This document shows, in pieces, positions 37,201 to 49,200 of a DNA stretch of 64,000 nt. Origin of the DNA: Pelecanus crispus (taxonomy: Eukaryota; Chordata; Aves; Pelecaniformes; Pelecanidae); NCBI RefSeq assembly GCF_030463565.1, contig NC_134643.1:5218001-5282000 (forward strand), given 5' to 3'. Position numbers and translations under genes: made by a program. The stretch's first letter is position 1. Every line of letters starts with the position of its first letter. Below the pieces are notes generated by a model. It saw only the letters and a program-made list of their open reading frames with translations, was not told the DNA's origin and did not search any database.

Positions 37201-40200
37201 CATTCCTCCCTATTCTAGTTCATGGCAGTTGTCTGAGAACCAGGTTCTGCTTTCCTTGATAAAAAGTAAAGACTATGGAGTATAAATGGTGTAAAGCTAC
37301 AAATATAGAGATGTGCAGAGCTGAAAGTTAGATTTGGCTCATAAAGAAGAATAACGTTTTCTGTTCTGTTGTTGTCTTGAGTTTTCTGACATCTTTACTA
37401 TAGCTCACTTCACTGTGATGTTTTTTATTTTATTTTGCAGATTTTTAATGGCTATTTTATTCATTTCTTTGCTCCGGAAAATCTTGATCCTCTGCCCAAA
37501 AATATTTTATTTGTTATAGACGTCAGTGGCTCGATGTGGGGACTGAAAATGAAACAAGTAAGTGTTTGACCTCTATTGCAAAATGAACCTCTGCCAACTT
37601 TTCCCATGTGCCTTCCCATACAATTCTGTAGCACACTGACACTCAAAATTACCAGCGAAGTTCTTTACACTTTACTCTGTCAAAAGTCTTCACTGAATTT
37701 GGAGAATATTTGGTGAAACAAAGTCTTCATGATTTTATTTTTTATTTGTAATGCTCCTTCCATGTTGTAAGGAAGAGGTGATGCCATCAGAATACTGATT
37801 TTAGCTCTAAGTTAAAATTTTGATTGACAGATCACAAAACATTTTGCAAAGGCTCCAACCCCCTCTTTCTCTAATCTCCTCTACTAAATCCTGGGAATGT
37901 CTCAGTGGGGATACTACATCCCTGCTTTCAAAAAGTTGTGGACAAATTGTTGACAGCCCACTGAAGAGCAGTGAGAATTGTTTAGATGACATAACCCTTT
38001 GGGGAAAAAATGCAAAAAATAAGATGTTTTAGTCTGCAAAAGAAAAGACTTGGAGGGACATAATCAGCCTCCAAATATGTAAACAATTGTTCTAAAAGGG
38101 AAACTCATCAGCTGACATTCATGCCTACCCAGGGTAGAATAAGGAGGAATCAGATGGATTTACAGCAAGAGAGGTTTGTATTAGATATTAGGAAAAACTT
38201 TGTAGTGCTGGGAGGGGAGTTCAGGTGATTGTATATCGTGTCACTAAGGTTTTTAAGAACTGGCTAGACAAACATTAGTTGGGGATGATCTAGGTGTATT
38301 TGAATTTGCTTCGGAGTACAATACTAAAGCTTGGTAGATTGATTCCTTGGGGAAATCAATGCAAAACCGGGATACAGGCTAATTGTCACTTGTTTAAATC
38401 ACACATCTTCAAACAGATGTTACCCAGCCTGAAATGACAGCATGGGAGACAGAGCTGTCTCCTGAGCTGATACGAGCAATTCCTCTCTCCAGAACCACAA
38501 TGTCTCATAAACTGCTTCTCTCTCTCACCTCACTCTGTGTTCAACTTTATGCAAGAAGTGCAAAAAGGACATATTTGGATAGCAGAAGCTATTTTGGATT
38601 CCAGTGCTCATGTTCTTATTCATCAGAGGCATCTGTTTGCTTGTAGTCACAAGTTAAGAAGATGCTTTCAGCAACAGGAAGCATAAACTCATCTTCTCTT
38701 AAATTTCTTCTTCTCAGACCATCGAGGCCATGAAGGCAATATTGAGTGAGCTCCGTGCTGCTGATCAGTTCTCCCTTATCGACTTCAACCACAATGTCCG
38801 ATGCTGGAGAGATAATCTAGTCTCAGCCACCCCAGCGCAGGTTGAAGACGCTAAGAAGTACATCCAGGCAATCCATCCCAATGGGGGTATGAGGTTTTGA
38901 TTGCAAGGTGCTCATGGAAGTTAGATATCACAGGAATGGGTACCTCAGAGAACTTGTCAGATTGGCAGACTATTCCTAAAAAAAAAAAAATCTGATTCCC
39001 AAGATGGGAAAAGCATGCCCTGGGGCTAAAGGAGAGCCAGGATTCCTGATTGTTGTGTTAGGGGATGGGATGGCATTTCCTTCTACTGAATAAGCTATGA
39101 CGGATAGAACATAGACCATAGAACAGCTGCCTTTTTAATCTATAGGTCCTACCTCCAGCCTCACAGACCCCAAATATCCTTGAAAGACCAAGGTTGCCTC
39201 ATGCCTTTGAAAAACAGATCATAAGCAGCCCAGCTCCAGGGTCTCCACTGGCTGTAATTTGTAGACTACACCATGAGCTACTAAATGCCACCTTGGGCAA
39301 ACTTCATTGTTTTTGTGCCTTCATTCCCTGTCTGATAAACAAGGACAGCTGCCTTTTTCAGCCTTGCAGCACTTTGGATGCTTCATTTGTTAGTGCTTGA
39401 AATACTTGTACAGAAAGGGCTCATGATCATTTTAATCTATAGCTCTCTGCAGTGCAATTCTGGTTTAGTTGTCCAGTTATTTGTACACCAATAGTGAGTA
39501 GAGGCTCTCCCCAACATCAGAGCCTTCTGGTGCTGTGCACCTTCATTCCCAGAAACTTTCACTGGCAACACATAAGGCAGAATGAACATGAAGTTATAGA
39601 CTTGTCCAAGATCATCAGTGTGCTGGCAATAGGAACCCATGTTGGGTATATGACTGCCTCATAAGCCTGACTTTGTTACCCCAAATGAACTGACAGACAA
39701 GCTAAGAGACCTGCTCCCATACAGCAAAGCCAGTTTGCAATGCAACATTTTATTATCCTGTCTCTGGAGCTGCTAATATTTTTCTTTCTTGATAGAAATC
39801 TTGATAGAGATCTATTTTGATAGAAAAAATACCTATTTTCTCACTGCTCAGCCTTCCTACTCGTGTTTCTCTCATACTAATTTCGTATTCAGTCCCCTCC
39901 ATGCCACAAAACAAACCTTTAGACATGTTGAATAAACATACACCTCTTCTTTTCCAATTGAAATGTCCAAAGCTGGCTGTTTCTGGCTGATGCCCGAAAA
40001 GAAAGTTTCTTCTTCTCTCATTCAATCATCTGCCTGCAAACCCACTATTTCTTCCCACAGCAAATAATTCCCAACACCACAAATGGTCCCACTGGAATTA
40101 GTGGGGGGGGTGGGGGAGGGAGGTGGAGGTGATAGCCTGGGATGAAAAAGGGTATCAACATCTGGCCTCTTAATGGAAGTTAGTGCAAAACACATGTGTG

Positions 40201-43200
40201 TGTATATACAGATGTGTATAAATTCATATAAATATGTATTCATATATTTCAGAATCATGGTAAGAAAAAAGTAACATGCTAGTGAACAAATTCAGATGGA
40301 TTACAGACTATTTCCACTTACAGAGATGTACATCCTGACTAATTCTGTTGATTTCAGGAAATAGTATAACTACAGGTAAGGAAAATAGAGACGGTCTGTT
40401 TAAGACAATGACCCACATGCAACACATTTCAGCTTCTATTTCTTTAGGGAACCAGAGTGCTAGCAGATGTACTGTAAGCATCACAGAGGAGGGGTTTTGC
40501 TGCCTTGACCTCAGGTCTTGTCCATGCTGATTAATTTGACCAGAATCTCAGAACTGATCTGGATTTGACAAGAGACTTGACAAGAATCAAACTTGTTTTC
40601 TTTGTTGTGTCTTTGACAGGCACAAATATCAATGAAGCTCTTCTCCGAGCCACATTCATCCTGAATGAAGCCCAAAACTTAGGCATGTTGGACCCTAACT
40701 CAGTCTCCATGATCGTATTGGTGTCTGATGGAGACCCAACAGTAGGTAAGGATCCTGGTTTAGGTGGGAAGAAAGGCCAGTGGGATTAGCCTGAGAAAAG
40801 CAAGCAACACATAGACACTTTGACAGTAAGTTAAAAAAATTCTGTTCCTCTTTCTTCCAATGCCTGTGCTGCTCTTTTGCCAAGTGCTATAGGTGCCATG
40901 GGGCTTTGCACAGAAGCTTTCGAAAGACGAACAGATTATGTGATATAAGTTATGCACTTCTTGCAATTACAGAGAGGCACAAGTCCTGTAGGAGAGGTAA
41001 ACACAACCTTAGGAAGAATTTCCTCTTCCAATGACCTTAGCCCACACAGATCTATGCAGTCCCAAGTGTAATATGAAAATCAGGAAAATGAAGTAGAAAG
41101 CAAATTAATTTGCATTGGATTTGGTACAGGTCAAAAGCAATCACTTACTGCAAGATGCCAGCCCAAAAGAGGCTGCCATTAAAAATAAGTTTGAAAAAAA
41201 AGTCCCAACGGTGGCAGAGAGCATCTTAAGTACGAGAAAGTAAGTAAAATATTTATGGAGATGTCTTAGTCTGCAGAGAGCTTGAAGCAGTAATTCTGGG
41301 AGAAGTCTAGATGTGTTACAATTACAAACTCCCCAGGAAGTTAATGAGAGCACTGGATATACAAAGAATATCCATCAGATACCAACAAAAGACTTCAAAG
41401 GAATAGTCTTCAGTGGAAACAATTTGTTAATCTCCATCCAGGAAAAGCTCAAATGTCACTGTAGGCACTGCAAAATGGAGGTTTGGCATCTGAGCTAGTT
41501 GTCTAGATTTCCCTTACATTAAGAGAGAACCAGAGACACTGGAAGAGCATGAATGCGTTTACCTTGATGGAGACTTCCTCCGTTGCTCAGATGGATGTCA
41601 CCCTTTGTGTGTCTCCAAGGTGAGCTAAAGCTGACGACGATCCAGAAGAACGTGAAGCAGAGCATAAAGGATGAATTCTCTCTCTTCTGCCTTGGGATTG
41701 GCTTTGATGTAGATTACGATTTCCTGCAGAGAATCGCAACTGACAACCGTGGCATGGCCCAGAGGATTTTTGGAAATCAGGAGACTTCCGCCCAAATGAA
41801 GGTGTGTTTCTGGCCCATTGCCTCTGAACGTAAGAGTCCAGTTCTGTTCACAGCTGTGGAGCTGGTTAACTCCACTAGCAAGGGCAGAGTTACTGTAGGA
41901 TCATAGGGAAAGTCACAAAAAGCATTGTTTCTTCTGGAGAGTCCTGCAAGATGGCAATCATGCATCAGCTTAAGTGCTCCTAGTTACAATTTTTGTAGTA
42001 TCTGTAATAGATACTTTACTGCTCTGTAAAGTAGGATTTATATTCTATCCTACAGGACTCTGTAGGATTTATATTCTATAAAACAGTCCTAACCATAAAA
42101 AAGATTTTCTGAATTAGAATTAAGGCCTGGATTTTACCTCAGACCACATCAGCGCTAACAAAAGACCTAAATATAAATGCTTAATGCTAATCCAAAGTTT
42201 GCCAGTGTAAGAAAAGTTCGGTTCTAGGAGGCTATGGCTCCAAATCCATGAGCAGCAACTGCTGATGAACAAAATCTTACATCCTTATTCTGTTTCTATT
42301 CACTGGTTTCATCAGCTATGCAGGCTTCTCATACTTCTTCTTTCCCAACACAGGTGTGATAGGACACACACTACATGGTGTTCTGCCAAACAGAGCAGCT
42401 CTGAGAGCGCAGCCCCGCGGTATGAGACAGCCTCCATCCATAGCGCTGTATGGGTACCTGTTTTCCCTCTCTGGTCCCATATGCTAAACCCAGCTGTGCA
42501 CACAGCCCAGTTCACATCAGCCAGGCACAACAGGGTCAGAAAAGGGTAGACAGTCTATAGCACAGAAGTAAATACAAGTGAGATATAGGTCTAGTTTTTG
42601 GCAAGAATTAGGTAGGAAGCAGCTGTGTGTCTTACACAGCAGCCAAGAGCTGACCAACCTGATAATAGATTCGGGCTCATACACACCCATGTTCAAGCCT
42701 TTTAGGTCTAGGAAGAACACAGCCCATGGGCTTCTGACCATCCTTTGACTTCCACAAGACTTGGGCCAGACCTTCTTGCTGTACCCTCTTACAAGTGTAC
42801 TAAAGTCTAAGTATAAATGCATCTGCATTCTCTGGGACAAGGAAAGTCCCACTTGCCCATTAGGGCTCCAGGTTTTGTCACTTGCTGTCCTTTCAGTTAG
42901 AGCGGCGCATGTGGGAGGGTTGCTTCAGCTACAACACACTCACTTGTCTGTCTCCTTCCATCTCAGAATTTCTACAACCAGGTCTCCACCCCACTCTTGA
43001 AGAAGATTCAGTTCAACTACCCCCAGGAGTCAGTGTCAGACGTCACCCAGAGCAGCTTCCACAACTATTTTGGTGGCTCAGAGATAGTAGTGGCTGGGAA
43101 GGTTGACACGGAAAACCTGCAGCACTTGGAAAGCGTCGTCACAGCGACAGCAGTGAGTGAAGGTGTCCCTAGGATACCTCCTCCTGGGGTTTGGTGGTTT

Positions 43201-46200
43201 GTTCACTCGTGTGCACAGTCTCTTTGCTGAAGGTTATTGCCAACAGAGTGTTTTGTCCACTTGGGTTCTGGGTGGGAGCGTGGGGAAACTCGTGGGGGGG
43301 ATTGTCCAACAATGCTTCACAATAGCTTCAAGTACAGCCACAAATAGTCACTACCTGCATCCTGCAGGCTGCCAGAGGAACTTCCTTGTAGTAAATGTAC
43401 CATACAAAATTCAATTACAAACCCGACTAAGACTATGAGGTCCTCCTTCATGCTTTGTGAAGGTGCAGTGGAGATCCCCTAAGGTAGCTCCTTTCATGGC
43501 TGAACCTCCCACTGTTGGAGAGTTCAGGCTCGTGGGTCTACAGTGTGTCAAGTCCTAGCATTGTCCTTTTATGCTCTGCCTTGTAGCATGTGTGATGAGA
43601 CTTCCCCATGTTTCAGGGTGGCTCTTCCAAGTGGAGTGGGATGGGGTGGGAATATTACATTCAGATCGTTCTTTCTGAGGATGAACTGAAATATCTGTAC
43701 TCTTTCAGGGCTTAGGAGTTGCCATTTGTTATTTGCTGGAAAAATCAAACTTGTTCAATATTCTTTCCCACCGAAACACAGTGCAGTCTAAGGGTCTGCA
43801 GGAGAAAGTAGAATTTCGTTCCTGTTCCTCAGTAGGAATTGGGTGTGAAAAAGCCTGAGGGGAGGATAGCAGAGCTCTATTAAGAGCCTCTTCTTTTGTC
43901 ATGTGGTAGCACCCTCTTTGGCTACTGCTGACAGCTCCTTTACCTATTTTAATCCACTGTCACTAAAAGTGTCTTTAACAGAAGACCCTCTTGCTACAGC
44001 TCCCCTCCCCATGGCAGTCAGGCCAACAGTGGTGGGACTTTCTGATCTAGAAGTGACCATGGGCAGAGCCAGAGTGGGTCCTTAATGCCAGCCACGCCAA
44101 GAGGGGAACTCAAAGCCACCACATTCTCCTGGCTCACCCTCCATTATCTCTATCTGTCATTGATTGCATAGGCAAACGCAGAGCTTGTCATGGAAACCCT
44201 GCGAGATGTTGAAGAACTGGATGGCTTCATGAAGAAAGACAAATACGCAGATCCTGAATTTGCTAAGAAGCTGTGGGCCTATCTGACTGTCAACCAGATG
44301 CTAGCAGAGAGGTGAGGAGAAATGTGGTCTGTGGTGGGAGGGAAGTGAAGTTTGAGAGCAATCTGGTCCTCTCTGAGACCACAGCCATGAGGCCGCTCAC
44401 AGGGTTTCAAATGGGTAAGGTAAACAAATGAAAATAAAGGTAGGTGATACCTTCAGCCACATTCCTTCTATTTTTAGCACTCACAGATATCAGGGAATAG
44501 AGTTCGGGAGCAGTTAATTAGAGGAATAACGGTCAAACAGACCTGGCTGTGGGCCTGAGTGAATGAAATTAATAGGACCTTTGCCTTATGGAGCCTGAGT
44601 AAAAGCTATGAAGTGGTTCAGGATGAATCCCCCCTGAAGCAGAAAGAGGTCCCCTGCTGAGACCAGGAGAAGGACTGGGCTTCTTTGAGTCCAGACCAAA
44701 GCCCACAGAAGCGAAGAATAGTCTTCTTATGGAGAGTGCATTCAGGCAGCCCCTCAGCCTTTCCTTCTTGCAACACCTACCAGTTTGTCTCTATGACTGC
44801 TCTGTGGAGGCATTGTCATGTAGAGCTGCAAACCATGCCTTCTGTTTTGTTTTCCACCCAGAAATGCAGCCCCCACTGCAGCTTTGAAGAGGAACATCAC
44901 CAAATCCATCCTACAGATGTCTCTTGACCACCATATTGTTACCCCCTTCACAGCCATGCTGATAGAGAATGCTGACAAGGATGAGATAATGCTGGCAGAC
45001 CAGCCCAAAGACCCCAGAAGGAGCCCAGGTCAGTGTCTCAGTCTGTCTTGCTCTACCTCTCATTTTGGCTTTGTTCTTCTTGTGTTGGAAGAACAATTGT
45101 GTTCATTGCTCACTCAGGGTGTTTGTGCTTAGAGGATAGCCTGTATTTTCAGTGAAAGCTGACCAAATCTTCAGCGACTTTGAGAGCATCCTGTTACACA
45201 AGTACTGTCTGGAGCTATTGGCTTCAGTGAGAACTGAATGCACCAACAATGCAATGATGAGTTTTCCAATAAGCCTACAATGTCACAGATTGAACGTCTT
45301 CTTACTGGGACAGATATGCCTACTTCCCTGCACTGAAGCTGTAGAATTGACTAAACCCTATCTTATCTCCATTTTTAAGCCTTGGAAGCTTCCTAGGATT
45401 GTTAGTAATCAGCCACAAGCCTACATGGAATCTGAGTTGCCTTAACAGCAGAGACTTCCTCATTAATTTAACTTCTGGATTTTTCCATTAAATCCATTAT
45501 TTCAAATACGTGTTCCAAGGTCCTTGTTACAGTGACCTTACATCCAGCCAAATGAGGCGGGGTTGGCTTGTTCTGGCGTTATATGGTAGAGTCAGTCTGA
45601 AAGCAATAGCTGTTGACATCCAGGGGTGTTTAACAGATCCAAAGTAATCCCTGCACAGTCGTGTGCATCCAATGAGACTCCACAGTGGCTATTTTGCGCC
45701 CTCACCAGTCAGTGATTCGAAAAAGCACAACTGTTGCTGTCAGGAAAACACTGCCAGTGCGATACGATGGAAGCACTGAAAGTAAAATATCAACTCCTTA
45801 AATAACTGAGTCTGGTGATTTGAAACCTATTAATAAATGGGAGAGTTTACAATTGGTTGTGGAGGAAAGAAACAACCTACATTACAGCAACAGACAACAT
45901 CGTCCATCTGGCATTTCACACTGGAAGTGATTGTGACTTTGCTGAAACTCCAAGCGCATGTCCTGCATACTTAGTTCTCATGCTCCTGGATAACTAGAAA
46001 ATATGTCCTGATGCTGGCTGAAAATGGGGGGTTTATGTCTATCAATTGTTATTTTTTGGTTCATTTGTTCTCCTTTCCAATTTTAAAGTCTGCAGCTGAG
46101 ACCCAAAGAGAAATTAAATAGTTGTTATTTATACTGCATACTACAGCTCAAGTTCAAGGAGTATCTGGACAACGCTCTTAGCCATATGGTTTAGTTTTAG

Positions 46201-49200
46201 GTAATGCTGTGAGGAGCAGGGAGTTGGGCTTGATGATCCTTATGGGTCCCTTCCAACTCAAGGTATTCTATGTTTCCATGAATTCACAACCACCAAACAA
46301 TTCAGCACAGGAATGGTATGTATTGCATTCATGTATAATGAATTCATTATACATGGCACCAGCTGACTAATTCAGACCATAATTATCTTGGTTTAGATGA
46401 TGCAGAGGATTTAAGTGATTTTAATATAGGTTCTTGTGTCTTTGTGTTTGATGGAATAGTCAAAACTTAACAGCACTGAAATCAGGGTCTAGAAACTTAA
46501 CAGCACTGAAATCAGGGTCAAAGCATCTGTGGGTTTCAGGGACCATGGGACATGACTCTTGAACCTTAGCAAAGGGCAGAGCTTGTAAAATAATATCAAA
46601 ATAAATCTGTGCTTAGGATTGTGCAACACATGGGCTGTACTAAAAAGTTCGCATATATAAGGCATAGAACGGGTAATCTGAAAGAGATTTTTCTGTCTGT
46701 CCTAACACAACTCTCATCAGAGCTGCACTGTCTTCACAGATGACTGTGGTTGCCACTGAAATCACTCACTGTTCAAAGGACTGACTAATTGTTCTTTTCT
46801 CATGCAAGATTTACTGCAAAACTGGACTGTGCATGGGAGAGCTTCTTCATGTATAACAGTCTGTGAAATTAATATGACCTGGAAACTCAGAACTCTCTGT
46901 CCAGTTTTTAGTTCCTGTATTATCTGCACTGACTTCACATATAACAGTGCTAAGAGAAATAACACTGCCCGAGTAAAAACAGCCTATGGTCTGAATAAGG
47001 GGTTCAAGAGAAGGTGCTGACAGAGATTTAGATCTAGCTGTGCAACCTTCTGTCCTGCTCTTGTCCCCCAGCCCCTTTTCCCCTTATTCCTCTTCAGAGC
47101 AGGGCCAGAAGATGAGAATATGTGCCCTGCTTCAGCTCTTGCTGTTCTCAGCCCAACATATTAAAACAAACCAAGTTTCATGGATCATTTAAGATCATAT
47201 TGCTTTATGAACCAAGTGGGAGAGAGAGGGCACATGCTACTTTCTCCTGCCTCATCATGGCAAAGGCAGAGAAACCTCTAGCAGAAGACACATTAGGGGG
47301 TCATATTTTAAATGTTTGCACTTATTTGCAATTTTTATGCATGTGGGTCATCCTAGGGCATGCAGAAAGAGTCCTACCTTTTCTCAGGCACCCCAAACTC
47401 AGGACCCAAGTCAGCAAAGCTTTTTACCACATCCTAATTTTTTTAAATGCAGCTTTGGTAAAACCCTTAAGCCCTTGCATTGGGAGCTTTGCTGAAGTGG
47501 AGCCTATTCACATGAATAAGAGTTAAAAAGCCAGGCTCCATTTTTCACCAATAGCTTACAGTTAGCTCAACTGCACTGGTGAGTCATATTCCTCTGGTGG
47601 AGACACTGGAGTAAATCCATCCTAACTTCATTACACAAATTTGTCTGTTGTAAAAGCTGTTGCACCTGCTTTACATTGGTATAACGACATCAGACTCTGA
47701 TCTACTGCATTACTTTAAAAATTAGACTATTAAATATGTCAGCACTAACAAAATCTTCGTTGTGACTGTCATTTAACAGGTACTCTAGGATTAACTCCAA
47801 ATGCACCTAATAATAACAAAGGTATCCCAGCCTGGGCCAATGTCACGGCTGTACCAGTCAGCTTCATGCCTGAGCAAAGGAGTCCTCCTGTGTCCTCCCT
47901 GAGCATAAACAGAGGTAAAAGCTACAGTATTTCTCTGCAAAGAAACACCAGACACCAACACTCATCACCCAATGTAGAAATAAAGGCGATATAATGAAAG
48001 TTATTGGGCACTTTGGGAATTTCAGCTTCTGTGACAAGATGCTAAGCTCCATAATGATGGAGGAGTCTACCAGTTGTCCCAATTTTTCTTGCTGAGTTTT
48101 CTGAGTTGTTGTAAAAGCTGTATCTTCATTTAGGAGCTAGTCCACAAGAGAATAACTCAACTGCTGTGACTAGCTGATGAAGCTACTTCACTGCTGTTGC
48201 AGAGGACATCAGTGTGAAAGGTCCTCAATACAGCCACTGCTGAAGGTCTGAGCAGGGCACAATCATGTGCATCCCAAATCGCAGCCACCTCAGTCAAATC
48301 TTTGCAAATCGACCTAGCGCCCAAGGATTAAGCCTTTCTTTATAAAACACTGAGTCAATTTGACTTTGAATAGATGAACCTGTAAAAATATGCTCTAAGT
48401 CACAAGCATGAGACTTGTTTAGATCCCAATAGGACCCCAGCAACCCCATCTACTGCTGCCTGCTTCCCTGAGGCTGAGGCTGCTCACTGGGCTTGCATTC
48501 AGCTTCTCTGCAGTAGCAAAGCTGATGTAAAGTTACTGCCATTGTAAATGACAGATGAATGCTCTGTGGTAGATAAAAATCTCTGAATGCACTGATGACT
48601 GATGGATCCTGTTACTGCTTGGGCCTTTGCCACAGTTTAGTGCCTACTTAAACAAACCAGCTGTAAGAACCATTGCCTATAAAAGCAGTGTAACTACAAT
48701 AACTCTGGGAGTGAGCCTGCATGCAGATGAGTGTATTTATGTAGGTATCAAAGAGCTATCAAACGCCTTCTCAGTATAGCTCAAGGGTTAATCTAAGACT
48801 TTGGATAGTCAAGAAACTACTGGAAAAAGAAGGTGAGCCAGGCAAAGTTACCTGTCCATCTTATACATGTATTTTGAACTGGAAATTCTTTTTGTTCCTG
48901 GAAATGTTGAGCAGAAGGGGCCTTGGCATCAAGCTGAGGAAGATGAAGCAGTTGGTGAGAGTAAGCAAAAATGATTGAGGGCTATATTCAAGAGACTCAA
49001 TATATTCAAAAGTTTCAAGACATTCAAAAGCTCCTTCACCCCTTGGAGGGTACCTACCATTTCCTGCGAAGTCATTCCTGGTCATGGATCTAGGATTTGT
49101 CTAGTGCACAGGAAGACTTAAATGCTTCCAAAAGATGAGGAACACCAGTGAATGAATGGAAGCTGGCCTGGCTATCCCCATAGGCAACACGGAGCACGGG

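Larger units (their letters stand above)
45029..47779. other. ITIH2 intron 15 (2.75 kb)
   Basis: Contains a CR1 3' tail (46147-46285), a 26-base palindrome (46330-46355) and a 30-base-period tandem duplication (46463-46519). No other exon or repeat seen. Confidence 0.55.
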
